Positions 44,633 to 57,200 are shown, counted from the stretch's first letter. The stretch is 64,000 nucleotides of DNA from Heracleum sosnowskyi (GCA_030848705.1 CM061243.1:2328001-2392000); one strand, 5' to 3'. The notes: generated by a model not told the origin, from the sequence alone. A program made the numbers and translations.

Positions 44633-46963
44633 CTAAGTGTTAGTTTTGAGGATCCAGACTTGCTTGGATCCTTTGTCTTTCTTAACAGTGTTAGTTTTTG
44701 CAGCGGAATCTGTATTATCAGAGTTTAAACTAACATTGTCAGATTTTACACTAGCAGAGTTTGCTCTAACCCATTTCAAGTTGGGTTTTAGCTCATAATA
44801 GTTATGATAAATTGCATGATAGCTCTTACATGTGTAAATAGAATGCCAAGTGCTCCCACAATGTTTGCATAAAGTCTGTGGTCTTACTCTAACATAATCA
44901 TTCTTTACTTCTGAAGTAGAAGGTAAAGAATTAATATGTTTGTTCTTAGTGCAAAATCTAGCAAGATGATTAGAACTTCCACAATTATAACATGTTTTTC
45001 TTGAGGCACTAGCATTAGGCATATGATTATTTCTATTGTTTATGCCTACTTTTCCATTCCTATTTCTCTTGGACCCTTTAGGTTTCATGGCAGACTTAAC
45101 CTCTTTGAGCTTATGTTTGAACTGTTTTCCTGTCATTAAACCAACATTAACCTGCTTCTCACAGATTCTAATTGGTTCTTTAACAGCTTCTAGCTCAACA
45201 AGCTTCTCTGTTTTAGATTCAATATCTACTTGTTCAACACAAGCTTCAACTGGCTCCATAACAGCTTCTTTCACAACTACAGATTTTAGCTTGGTGGATT
45301 CTGGAACAAATATCACAGGTTTAAGTTGTGGTTTAACCTTAACTTTGTCTTTAAACCTAAGTTCATCGTTTTCACAATAACCTAAACCTACAGAATCAGT
45401 CTGAAACACTTGATGAGTGTCTCTTCCAGAATCTGTCCAAGTCTTGATTATTTTTCTTTCTTTTTCTAAATCAGATTCTAGTTGCTTATACCTTTTAAGC
45501 AACTCCTGTTCAACATAAACAACATCATCTCTTTCTTTTTGAATCTGCTTCATATTCTCAAGTTCTCTTTCAAGAAACTTGTTTCTTTCTTTAAGACTAA
45601 GATTCTCAGATTTAATCCTCTCATTCTCTAAAGTCTGATCCCTATAACTAACATGAACACTTTTCAGATATACTCTTAACTCAGATATATTATCAGTATC
45701 ATAAGCATAAGTAGTTAGAGGTACCTTATTTTCAGAAGATTCAGTCTCATCTCTGACAGTTGCCATAAGAGCATAGTTTTCTCCATCATCAGAGTCTGAA
45801 GTATCTGCCCAGTCTCTGCCTTTAGAGATGAGTGCTTTCTCAGATTTGCCTTTCTTGCACTCTGGAGCATAATGACCCATCTCCTTACACTTGTAGCACT
45901 GGATTTGAGACTTATCCTTCTTGCCAGTCTTGTTCTCTTTTCCATCAGACTTTCTGAAACTTCTTCTTTCAGGGTTTGAATCTTTCCTTGAGAATCTCTT
46001 TCCTTTCTTGAAGTTCTTGAATCCCATCTTCTTAAAGGTCTTCACCATCAATGCAGCCATTTGCATCAACTCCTCTTCATCATCCTCAGAGTCAGAAGCT
46101 TCATTAGAGTTTGAGTCATCATCAGAGTTTGATGACTCACTTTCAGATTTAATAACTAAAGCCTTTCCCTTGGCTTTCTTCCTTGATGATTCCTTCTTGA
46201 TGGGCTTCTCCTCGACTTTGAGAGCAACAGATTTTGTCTTCTTGTTGGACCTCCTGTTTCTTTGTTCTATCTCAAGTTCATGAGTCTTTAACAATCCATA
46301 GATCTCATCAAGATCTGTATCAGCAAGATCATAATTATCTCTGATTGTTGTTGTCTTTAAATCCCACTTTTCAGGTAGAGATAACAGAAACTTGAGATTG
46401 GACTCTTCAAGTTCATATTCCTTATCTACCAGAGACAGATCGTTCAACAGTTTGCAAAATCTGTCATAAGTCTCAGTCAAGGTTTCATTAGTTCTTGAAT
46501 CAAAGTGCTCATACTCCTGTGTGAGTATTGTTTTTCTGTTCTTCTTAATAGCACCTGTTCCCTGGCATCTGACTTCTAAAGCATCCCATATCTCTTTGGC
46601 AGTTTTGCAGCCAATTACTCTGTTAGACATTACATTATCTAAAGCACTGTGGAGAAGATGTCTAACCTTTGCATCCTTTGCAATTGATGAGATATCTTCA
46701 GGAGTCATATCTTTCTTTTCCTTTGGAACAGTCTTTTGTGCTTGACCATCAACAACAGGGGACAATTTAGTTGGCATATGAGGACCATCATTAATTCTGT
46801 CAAGGTATTCTGGATCTGTAGCTTCCAGAAACATGGTCATCTTCACCTTCCAAATCGGATACTCTATTGGCCTGAGAATTGGAACCCTGATTGTTTCATA
46901 TCGACTCACAGAATTGGGCTTAACCTGTTCAGCCTTAGGAGCAGTTTGATTTTCTTCAGACAT
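44633..46963 (-). CDS. copia gag, 776 aa, with three CCHC zinc knuckles
   Basis: Capsid/nucleocapsid protein. Residues about 30-240 form the copia gag region (UBN2 type; contains KEIWDALEVRCQGTG and LNDLSLVDKEYELEESNLKF). An acidic Ser/Asp/Glu stretch follows, then zinc knuckle 1 at about 355 (CYKCKEMGHYAPEC), a coiled coil at about 440-530, and knuckles 2 and 3 at about 657 (CYNCGSSNHLARFC) and 698 (CKHCGSTWHSIYTC). It ends ILKTNT at a TAG at 44633-44635. The long C-terminal extension with extra knuckles is a feature of large SIRE-like gags. Start: first ATG after the primer-binding site, about 50 bp downstream of it. Confidence 0.93.
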   Translation of the reverse strand: MSEENQTAPKAEQVKPNSVSRYETIRVPILRPIEYPIWKVKMTMFLEATDPEYLDRINDGPHMPTKLSPVVDGQAQKTVPKEKKDMTPEDISSIAKDAKVRHLLHSALDNVMSNRVIGCKTAKEIWDALEVRCQGTGAIKKNRKTILTQEYEHFDSRTNETLTETYDRFCKLLNDLSLVDKEYELEESNLKFLLSLPEKWDLKTTTIRDNYDLADTDLDEIYGLLKTHELEIEQRNRRSNKKTKSVALKVEEKPIKKESSRKKAKGKALVIKSESESSNSDDDSNSNEASDSEDDEEELMQMAALMVKTFKKMGFKNFKKGKRFSRKDSNPERRSFRKSDGKENKTGKKDKSQIQCYKCKEMGHYAPECKKGKSEKALISKGRDWADTSDSDDGENYALMATVRDETESSENKVPLTTYAYDTDNISELRVYLKSVHVSYRDQTLENERIKSENLSLKERNKFLERELENMKQIQKERDDVVYVEQELLKRYKQLESDLEKERKIIKTWTDSGRDTHQVFQTDSVGLGYCENDELRFKDKVKVKPQLKPVIFVPESTKLKSVVVKEAVMEPVEACVEQVDIESKTEKLVELEAVKEPIRICEKQVNVGLMTGKQFKHKLKEVKSAMKPKGSKRNRNGKVGINNRNNHMPNASASRKTCYNCGSSNHLARFCTKNKHINSLPSTSEVKNDYVRVRPQTLCKHCGSTWHSIYTCKSYHAIYHNYYELKPNLKWVRANSASVKSDNVSLNSDNTDSAAKTNTVKKDKGSKQVWILKTNT

Positions 46964-47012
46964 GATTAATACTGTGTTTGAATCGTAAAACTGTATATAT
47001 TAAACAGCCTTT

Positions 47013-47024
47013 GCTCTGATACCA
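47013..47024 (-). other. primer-binding site (initiator-Met tRNA)
   Basis: The minus strand reads TGGTATCAGAGC, the standard copia primer site, two bases inside the 5' LTR end. Confidence 0.95.
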
Positions 47025-47026
47025 AT

Positions 47027-47571
47027 TGTTAGGCCGAATACACAATATAATCAAGTATGTATGAGAATAACAATAATTAAGAACACTGTTTATGAATCAA
47101 TAAACTGTATTTATATTAACAACTTCTCTCTTTATGATGTTAATTAATCACAAAGAGCTTCTAGGTTACAAGAATAATATATCAATATTCGCGCCTTTCT
47201 AGGGAAAACCTATCTGTGTTTATATAGTACACAGCTACATACAATCCTTATCTAATTGATATTCCTACAAGTTAGCTATACAAAACTTATCAATTAAGGA
47301 TTGCTTCTTATCTTCTATTCCGTCTCCTTAGCTGTATCAATATATTCTGCTTCTTTCCATCTTCAGAATATATTGCTTCTAGAATCTTCAATTCAGCACC
47401 GACAGCTAATTCAACTTTCACCTTGTCAGGCTTTAAATAAACTCTGACCGGCTACCTTTAAACTCTTCACCCTGTCAGAGTTTAACTAAACTCTGACTGG
47501 CTTCTGATAAACTCTTGTCAGTACCTGTTGCTTAAACACTGATAAACAAACATTAGCAATTATATCTAACA
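47027..47571 (-). repeat. 5' LTR of the copia element
   Basis: 545 bp, matching 34726-35270 except for about three substitutions. A TATATAA-type box lies on the minus strand at about 47220-47226. Confidence 0.95.
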
Positions 47572-47576
47572 TATTA
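47572..47576. repeat. target-site duplication TATTA (right)
   Basis: Matches 34721-34725. Confidence 0.95.
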
Positions 47577-50470
47577 TCAAACAATGGACTCCTTCTGAAC
47601 CACAACCACCAAAATTTTTAACAAATTATGTGTTCAAACAAGACTGAATACTTTGGACAATTGGAATTAGAGGATGAAGGTTCTTAATAAACTTGTCAGT
47701 GTAAACTCCTCAATATAAAAATAATATATTATATCTCAAATATGTTGATGTTTCTTTCTTTTCATTAGATCGGTAAACCTTACAAATTGAAAGTTGTCGG
47801 TATAATAACTATATCCACACATGGAAAGACACATTTCCATATATGCAACGTCTTATAGAGGTTAGGATTTCCTATATATAGTAAAGGTTGCTCAGTCGCA
47901 AGATTTCTATAAGAAGAAAACTGTGTTTCCTTATTTGTTTTTAAAATCGTTATGTTTCTGTTTTTACGAATCATCACTATTTCAGTAATATTAAAATTTT
48001 ATTGATCAAGCCCGCGAGCCATGATTCTAGAATCCAATTGTCTTTGGCCTAAAAGGAGGACAGTGATCATTATTTTAAATTGTTGGTTTTAAATTGTGCT
48101 AATACTTAGGAACCGCCTTCCGGATTTAAAATCGAGGTAACTTTGTTTGATTGATTGACGCACGTGCACATACACATTGTATAATCATTAGTAATTTTAG
48201 TTAGTTGAAGTGTACACTTAACTGATATAATGTTATTACTCGGTCAGGAAAAAGCATGGTTTCCTAAGAAAATATTTCGTCCGCGCCAACAGAAACATCT
48301 ATCCAGCTACACCCAACACAACCATGGTAGTCAACAATTATTGAATTCATTGCAAGTTTGAATATCTTGTGACTTCAAACTAAAGGAATTGTTTTTTTAT
48401 ATAAAAAAAAAATTATTGAAGTTGTTTGTGTTAGTATATAATTCACTGCATTGTTCATTATGTTCATGTATATTGTTTTTTCTATTAATGTGACAGTATT
48501 CACAGATGGGATTACCGGACTAGTGTATGGACCTATTATTTGTTGAGCTACCTGATATTGTATTTGTAATTGTTTGTTGCCTACTTATTCTGTCATTCTT
48601 ACTACTATAGACTATGGTTAATTCTCTCTACTTGTCAAAGTCAGAATCAAGATTACCAGGTAATGTATATACATGTCATGTGTTTATTTTCGGTCAGAAT
48701 GTGTTTCGTATTTTTCAATGAGGAGTCTGAAGTATGAAGTGATATAAGAGTGAAGGCCAATTATTGTCTTTGCAGTAAGGTCGGCCAAGTTTATGGAGAG
48801 CTGTATTGTTACTAGTATAAATGATATAAATATTGCTTTGTATTATTGCACAATAATGGATATGTCCATTATCACAAATTCAAGGCGACACAGAAACAAT
48901 TAGGTGTATTGATGTCCATCCAACCCTTCGTTATGTGATGTCATCAGCTGATGACAAGCTTATTCAGCTCTGGAACCAGGCATGTGAATGGACGTCTAAA
49001 ATGTTTGTTGATCATTCTCGGCCGTCATGCATGTTACATTTAATCTAAATGACCCGTCTACTTTTGCAAATGTGTCCCTTGATTGTACCATCAAGGTATG
49101 GACATGACTTCCTGTAAGTAATCTTTTGAGTATGCTTAAGATTGATGGTCATAAATTCTCTTGAAGATATGGAATGTTCAATCTTCTACTCCAACTTATA
49201 CGATGAATACTTATTCGATTGTCACTTGTGTAATTATTTTAATGGCGGGATAAACCATATCTCCCCACTTGTTCAGATGATCATACCTGTTCTTGTTCCA
49301 TTGTGTCATATTTCGTTCTGATTGTAATCCCTGGTAATTTGATCATTATTATCAAACAATGGACTCCTTCCAAACCACAACCATAAAATTTTTAAGAAAT
49401 TTTGTTTCAAACAAGACTCAATACTTTGGACAACTGGAATTAGAGGATGAAGGTCCGTAATAAACTTGTCAGTGTAAACTCTTTAATGTGAAAATTATAA
49501 TAATATTATATTTCAAATATGTTGATGTTTCTTTCATTTCATTATATCGGTAAATCTTACAAACTGAAAGTTGTTGGTATAATAACTATATCCACACATG
49601 AAAAGACACATTTTCATATATGCAACGTGCTATAGAGGTTAGGATTTCCTATATATAGTAAAGATTGCTCAGCCACAAGGTTGCTATTAGAAGAAAACTG
49701 TATTTTCTTATTTGTCTATAAAATCGTTATGTTTCAGTTTTTACGAATCATCATTACTTCAGCAATATAAAAAAATTATTGAGCAAGCCCGCGAGCCATG
49801 ATCTAGAATCCAAATGTCCTTGGCCTAAAATGAGGACAGTGAACATTATATACCCAACATACAACCCCGGCATATAACGTCCGGATTGCGATCAATAAAT
49901 ATACTAAGTGTTACCACTCTATTATGTGTAGATATATATTATTAACACAACATAATAAGTTAAGATAAACGTGTTGATTACACTTGATTTTAACTATATA
50001 TTACCTACGTAAATATACATTTTTTAAATAATTAACATTAGACAATGTTTACGTACTAAAAGTCGAAATTATCGATACATTTAAAAAAATATAAACATGA
50101 TAAATATTATTGATAAATTCAAATTATTTATGTTCTCATAGGGAACCTAAATATATTGTAATTCTTTAACGGTTTGTAAACGATATTTATTTGTTTTAGT
50201 TAACATCATTGCATAAAATATTTCTATAATGACGCATGAATACCTAACTGAGATTCAACATCATCTACAAACATCATTTCAACGATTTGATCATAACTAT
50301 CAAACATTGGACCCTTTCCAAATCACAATCACCAAAAATTTTAACAAATTTTTTCGAACAAAAGTCATTATTTTGAACAGTTGGAATTAAATGACGAATG
50401 TCCGTAATAAACTCCCCAGTATAAAAGTAATATGTTTTTATCCGAATTCTTTTTAAAATAGGCTCGGGTG
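47577..50470. repeat. diverged local duplications around the copia insertion
   Basis: A segment starting ATCAAACAATGGACTCCTTC (about 47575-48065) recurs at about 49353-49845, and its first part recurs again at about 50307-50440. The sequence left of the copia element (about 34330-34720, containing TAATTCCTAACTGAGATTC-like text) recurs at about 49900-50305. The two later copies are not interrupted and show the empty insertion site. Confidence 0.85.
48880..49290 (+). pseudogene. coatomer subunit beta' (COPB2) WD40 fragment
   Basis: Plus-strand translation in shifting frames gives ETIRCIDVHPTLRYVMSSAD, DKLIQLWN, then QVTFNL-like and TFANVSLDCTIKVW-like pieces, and TYTMNT, YFNGGIN and SDDHT further on. 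These line up in order with WD repeats 2-4 of coatomer beta' (IRCIAVHPTLPYVLSSSDD ... TFASASLDRTIKVW ... YFTGGDKPYLITGSDDHT in the intact family). Stops and frameshifts separate the parts and the rest of the gene is absent. Confidence 0.75.
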
Positions 50471-51944
50471 AAAACGTGTCCTATCACTCGATATGTTGGT
50501 GTTGTTTCATTTCATTGGATTGCTAAACCTTGAATAAAAACTCATTAGTGGAGCATTAAGACTGTGATGGTTCTCAAATTTGTTTTTGGCCCGTTAGATG
50601 GCTAATTAACATTTCTCTGATTAAATTTAACCATCAGGAACAAAATAAATTTCCGACTGCTTACCTTTGCAAATTAGGAAGCACAAACATCCGGAATACT
50701 CCAAATTTGTTCTTTTGGTATCTGATTCTAATGAATTTTGTTCTTGCAAATTAGCATTTCGCGGCTTAATACAATTTAACATGAACTTGGATACCAATAA
50801 AGCTAAATGAAATATAATTTAGAAAAGAAAAAAATTATTGTATTTCTTTGAATTTTGAAAAAGAATAGACTTGTTACTAATTTTTGTAAATTTTGTGTGG
50901 GTATCATTCCATCACCCATGTGTTGTTTATGTGAGAATCATGATTAATCTTAAATTCACGTTTGTCGTGATTTGACAACTTAGGTTGAAATTTCTTTATT
51001 TATCCTTGTTATGAAGATGTCTTCTTTCACTTAGACGGTCTTAAAACGAATGCAGGTAACGATAGCTGGATTTTATCTTGATCGATCATTTTGTGACATT
51101 ATTCACTCGATCTGACTTCTTCATAATTAGGTAATTCATAACCTCCTTGGTCTTTTTTTCAGAAGACCCGATCAAGTATATTAATTTAAAAATGATAGAT
51201 GAATCACAGTGCCATTAGATGAGATGACCCTGAATTAAAGATTGATTAAACTCAATGTTTGATTGTTATGCTAAACTTAATGATTCAAAGGTCTCTAAGC
51301 GATCGAATGAGAGATAGTTCACTAATTTATTAATCATATCCTTCAGTTAAGTAATTCATTTTTATAGTTATGTTAATTATGTTATTTTTCATAACAAACA
51401 TTGTATATTTACTAACCATTTCCTCCAAAAAATATGTATTGTACTGACTAAATTTTTTATGTTTTATTTTATAATATGGTATAGATATGTATATATATCA
51501 ACATATGTAATATCAGCAAATGTTATATGTTAGAGCAAGTCAACTGTGCTTACTTTGTTTCGATAAATATTATAAAATAGTGACTCTTAGTGTTTTAGGA
51601 AGGTTATTTTGTATGTCAACTCTAACAACAATTCTTATATTCGTTCTTTATTATTACTATAATGATAATTTTGAAATTAACAAGGGAATGAGATATGAAA
51701 ATGTAGTGAAGAAATAAAGGGAACTTTTTTATTGATAAAAATGAAATTAGGATTAACTTGTGATCTCCAAAGATAGGGAACATCTAAGGGTCTCTATTCT
51801 AGAAAACACTAGAACACTATTAAAGTAATATTTTATACAAACTTATTCAAATTATAACTTACAAATTAAAATAGGAAGTAATTAGACTTGCTCTTATACC
51901 TTAGAATGTGAAGTAGGAATCTCGCGCTACCTCATAATTCACTG
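50471..51944. other. AT-rich intergenic, nothing recognised
   Basis: No ORF above background, no repeat ends, no RNA gene seen. The 65-codon frame at 51520 has no family match that I recognise. Confidence 0.5.
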
Positions 51945-53250
51945 TTAACGGAGGAATTTGGTGTAGACAAATTCGGGGAGGGTTGCTGAAATTGTAATGG
52001 TGGTTGATGACGGTGAGCAACGTAGGTTATGAGGGTAGGGTTTATGATTTGGGGATGGCTGAGATTGTATGTGAGATTTGGCCGCGATTAAGGTTGAATA
52101 TTGAATTCTCTCATGTTCGCTAGATCGCATCGTGCCATACAATGTGCCTATGTACCCTATTTATACCTTATTTATAGGGATCAAGCCAAACGTAGTTCTT
52201 GGAGAGGAAGTTACCTAGATGGGCTAGACTTCCTTCTTTAGAGAGCCCATAGGACCGGGGCCATAGCCTCTAGTGTAATCGGCTTGGGCTTTTAGACCCA
52301 GCTACTTTCTCGGAGCGTGGCAGCCAAGTCATTGACCCGAGATTATCGGAGTCGACGCCCACCTTGAACCACAGAGTAAAGATAGTTAATCAGAGGGCCG
52401 ACCTTGAGATCACTAGGGGTGACGCCCTTCGACCCCCCTAGCAGGGCGATGCCTGCTAGCCTGGATGGGGCCTAGTCCTCTTCCATAGCTGTTTTGGGGA
52501 GATTCCCCAACTCCAATGCCCAAACGTGCGAGGGTGCTCCCGGAGGGCGAGGTTCCCTATCTTGCAAAGTGCTTCTGCGGGGGGGCGATACCCCTCATGT
52601 GGGCGAGGTTACACATTTCTTCTCTGATAATTGTAGCTATCTCCTTGATAAATAGTCCGCAAGCAAGGCTTCCCACAATTATGAGAGGCTACTTCCAGAA
52701 GGAAAGATCTTTCTAGAGATGAGAGGTCTTTCTAAGCTGATAACCTAGGCTTCATATCCTGCAAAATGCTTCACATAAGGCGACGCTCTTCATAGGTGGG
52801 CGAGGTTGTCCTTGTATACGTCCCGAGTTATACATTTCTTCCCCGATAGTAACAGTTGTCTCCTTGCTAGTTAGTTCGTGAGCGACGCATCAGTGAGAGG
52901 CGACGCTTCATATGGACGTGCGCTAGGACCAATAAATGTATCATCTTGAGCTTTCCTTTTTTATATGTATGATATGGGTCTGGTCCTACTAGTTTTCTTC
53001 CTTATGCAACATCTAACCTAGGTCGATTTCAGCATGTAACCTAGATTGACTCGCGAGGCTTCTGTTTTGTCTAAGAAAGATTAATTGAATCATCAAAAAT
53101 TTGGAGCAGTGAGCAAATTTTGCCCATAACATTCACCGTGGTTGTTTTCCGAATCACCTGTTCAAAGATATCAGCGCAGAAGTTTACTTTCGAACTTAGT
53201 GTCTAGGCACCACAATTTTTCTCTACAATTTTGTAAGTTCTGGATCCCTA
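51945..53250. repeat. GC-richer LTR-like dispersed repeat
   Basis: An island of higher GC in AT-rich DNA. It shares 52130-52200 with 32460-32530 and has internal near-duplications: ACACATTTCTTCTCTGATAA at about 52611 and ATACATTTCTTCCCCGATAG at about 52840, plus repeated GGGCGAGGTT. A TATTTATAC box is near 52160. Composition and spacing look like an LTR or part of one, but no ends, internal domains or target duplications were found. Confidence 0.5.
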
Positions 53251-54242
53251 CTCATATGATATATCTAATATTAACTATTGATGTATTTGGAAAATAATCA
53301 TATCTAAATATCTCTAATATTGGTGCAAGTAATTTTATCAATTTATTAATGCATATTTCACTATACACGTAGTATTGTACTCTACCTTTTATCGCGGGAG
53401 TTGATAAATTATATCCAATTTATCAATTTATCAATGAAATATTATCAATTGGTCAATAAAATATTCAAATAATTCAAGTAAAATTTTCAAATTAATAGAA
53501 AAACTTGGTATTTTATCAATTTGTTAATTCCAGAGCTAAACTATACAGTTTATTTAGGCGCAAAGAGCCTGGCTTGGTTTCTACCTTTCTCATGATTGAC
53601 TTCATAAGATATGCAAGCAGTTTTGCCACACACTTCTAGAGTTGTGGATTGTATTACAACATGAGATTGGCCTAAATTGAGATACACTTGTAAATGCAAT
53701 CACATCCATGATCTATGGCATTATAGATATACAATATTCTGTTGCATTTTATATCTTTACTCATTCACTGTCACACATCTTTAAAATGAGACTATTTTAT
53801 CCGACCCACCATTACCAGAAAAAACTATAAAAAGAAAAATACAAGTGAAGTTCACATTGAATAAAGGGCTTAAAATCGTTTAAGGAAAGACAATACAAAA
53901 TAGCATGCGTCCCCGAAATTGACAAGTCTACACATACAAATACTCCAGGTTCTATAGTCTCGAATAAGGTTCCTAATCAAATTTTTATATATAGCAACTG
54001 AGCTTCAGTAGCATTAGGTTTCTGGTACAAGTACAATTTATTGAGGATAACATATAAATACTAGGATAAACATTCTGCTTACAATGGCTGGTACTGGCTA
54101 TTTCAGTTTTAATCGGCATTGGATCCCTGTGAGTGAGTTTGGGCACTTGGCTTCAGTAACTCTACAACTCTGACTACTAGAAATTGACTACCAAAACCCT
54201 TCTATAAAGTGACAAAGAACAAGGATGAGCAAACAACATTTT
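53251..54242. other. 3' flank of the AAE13-like gene, no gene seen
   Basis: AT-rich sequence with short repeats of ATTTATCAATTT-type words around 53330-53530. Includes the 3' UTR of the adjacent minus-strand gene. Confidence 0.5.
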
Positions 54243-57200
54243 CTAATCTTCTATGACGGCTAGTACATTCTTCAGTTCTTTTTTGTTCACCTGGATCATA
54301 CAAAAAAGGCCAATGAGCTAAACTTATATTTTAAATTTGTGTTCATACAGAATAAGGAAATAACAGTGGAAAGAACTCATTGATTCACCTTTCCCATGGC
54401 ATTTCGCGGAATTGAGTCCCACAGAATGAGTCGGGTGGGTATCTGTATTTGCAGAATAATCACATAAGATAAAATTCTGACCTCGTGGGTATGTTCATTG
54501 AAAAAAATATATCAAACATTCAATAACTGCATCTATATTAAAGTTGAGATCAAAACAAGAAACAGTTCAAGTTGATACAGAAGTGTCATAATTCGTGATA
54601 ACCTGGTATGAGCTTTGCATGATAGATACGGCTTGTGCATTTTAAATATAAATGGTAAAAAGGTATGCAGTTGTGTATGCGCTATACCTTGTATGGAGCA
54701 AGCTTTTCTTTGGCCCAGGTAGAAAGCTCTTCCAAGCTTAGAGCAGGCATCATTTTTTCCTCACGCTTTCTTTTCACCTCTGCTTCAGGAACTATAATAG
54801 CGCACACAATTTCTCCATATGTCTTGTCCATTAAACCCAAAACACAACACTCAGAGACGGATGGATGCTGTAAAATACAGATTTGACATAACATCATTGT
54901 TCATTGCACTTCATAGCATTCTCATAAATAAAATGAAAATTCATACAAAAAGAACAAAACATGAGTTCATGTATCACCATGATATGTGCCAAGTACAGTT
55001 GTATGCATTGGATGAACGAGAACTTACATCGAGGAGAGTTGCTTCGATTTCTAATGCTGATAACTTATATCCACCGACCTTCATTATATCAGCACTATTA
55101 CCTAGTGAAGTAAAAGCTTGATATAAGTTTAGTTTATAGATTTTGCCAAGCTGGGAAGTTGCTTTGTAAATTCAAAATGGTTATATTAAAAGGAATACAT
55201 GAATCATTGGGATAAAATTTGATATTACCAACAGTGCTTGAGAAATAGTAAGAGAAGCATGTAAAATTTTAAATATACTTACGGCCTAAAATCACGAAGT
55301 ATCCATCTTCATCAATCGTGACAGCATCTCCAGTCTTAAAAAAATGATCATCAGTAAAAGATGATCTGGTCACCTGATAAACAAGAAAAAATGTAGGTGT
55401 AAAATGTTTGTTGACGATTCTAAATTTCCAATATCTGCCACTTTTTTAAATTTGCCTGAGAGGTGATAGAACTAGCTCCAAAGATAATAGACATCATAAA
55501 ATTCTATAATAACAGAAGTCCTAGCCTCCAATTGGGAACAGTACCTCAAGCCACCACAAAATCGTAATTTAATTAGAAGGTCATAGCTATAAATTGGAGG
55601 GCATTACATCATACATATTTTATACCGACATAATAGAGAGAAGATCATCTTATCAACCAGAAAATATAAAGAGGATTATCAGTAATATAAGTGAATGTTA
55701 GCCACAAAGCTAGAATTTACTATTAAGAGACAGTGAAACAGAGATAAAACGAAAACAAAAAGATATGCGACAATTGGTAGTGTAAGGTTGAAATCATAGA
55801 GTACCTCAGGAAGATTCCAGTATTCCTTAAACAAAGAAGGACTTTTGATGCAGAGCTCACCAACCCCAGTTGGATTACCAGCATCATCATCTTCTCCGAG
55901 AATCTTGGTCTACCATGAAAGAAGAACAAGTTACTACACCGTATGTTCAATAATCTTCTCTGAAGTATATCCTCATTTAATCATCGTTTCTTCTTAAAAA
56001 TAAATAAATTAAAAGCTGCTAAATAATAAGTATATTATTATTTATGCCTCAGACTCCTACTTCTATCTATCCAGACCAAGATGAAGGGAAAGTTCAGGCT
56101 CAGGACAGTTAGGAGCAACATATGCACTGCGATAGTTGCTGTTGCTGAAGTGAGAATATTATAGTAAACACAAGGTATTGGCAATGTTTAAATAAAGGTA
56201 GGAAAGCTGAGAGGAGTGTTCAGTTGGCAAATAGAAATCGGTAAGAAGATTTGAATTCGCAGAAACAATTTGGGGACAAGAATTTGATAAGACAACTCAG
56301 TTGTGAGATATGATGTTTCCACAGCTAAGGAGTGTTTCCAACTTTTTTGTTGTTTAAAATCTATTCAACTTCAAGTAGACGTATGTGTATGTTTGAGGTG
56401 TTTACTTTGTACTTCTAAATTTAAAGCAGGTCCTGTTACATATATCTATCGATCTTTCTCCTTGACTAATTTTACAGCTACTCCTATAAGTACATTAATA
56501 AATTTGGTATGACAGATATTGCAGAGTTAATTTGACCTCAAAAGAAATAATCAGAATAATAGGAAAACAGACATGATATTTGCCTAACCTGCACACCTGG
56601 AAGTGGGTTTCCAACAGTGCCTCCTTTCCTTAAGCCTTTTAAGGGATTTGAAATTCCCATAACAAACTACAAAAATGAATAACAAATAACGCAATCACAT
56701 ATATAATAGCTGATACAAGTAGACAACGCCAATATAGAATAGCTTACATAAGTAGAAGACACCATTTTCTTTTTTAAACCTTTCATGCAGCAATATAAAC
56801 TTCATACAGGACTAGTACAAATACCTCAGTCATGCCATATCTTTCCAACAGGCGATGCCCTGTAATAGTTTCCCACTGTTGCATGACAGGAAGGGGAAGT
56901 GCAGAGGAGCCAGACATCTAGAAACAAGTTTAACTTTAGTTATTATTTAAATAACTATATATGTTTAACCGTGTCAAATATGGGTTGCACTCTAAAAACA
57001 ACACTTTACATAAAGAACAATAAACAACACCATCATAACACTTTATTTTTCATAAAAATTGATTTGTTACGATTAGAATCACAAAATATAACAACAATCA
57101 AGTTTAGCATATCATCTAAATTTAAAAATCAAACGTTACATAGAATCAAGTATATAATCAAGTTCAGAATCTTATATCTATTTGCAATAATGAAATTATG

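Larger units (their letters stand above)
34726..47571 (-). mobile_element. complete Ty1/copia retrotransposon, SIRE/Maximus type, 12,846 bp
   Basis: Two 545-bp LTRs (34726-35270 and 47027-47571) begin TGTTAG and end CTAACA. They differ at about three positions (I saw G/A, T/C and A/G changes), so identity is about 99.4%. Perfect 5-bp target duplications TATTA lie at 34721-34725 and 47572-47576. On the minus strand the 5' LTR is followed 2 nt later by TGGTATCAGAGC (47013-47024), the initiator-Met tRNA primer-binding site. The 3' LTR is preceded by the polypurine tract TGGGGGAGA. Internal order: gag, pol (PR-INT-RT-RH), about 2.3 kb spacer, third ORF. Size, long gag and an extra 3' ORF fit the SIRE lineage. 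All three sense ORFs are open, so the copy may be autonomous. Confidence 0.96.

Noticed and set aside
47577..48065. Reading the duplicated flank as extra LTR sequence
   Set aside because: The LTR boundary CTAACA and the TATTA duplication exclude it; the same sequence occurs without a retroelement at 49.3 and 50.3 kb.
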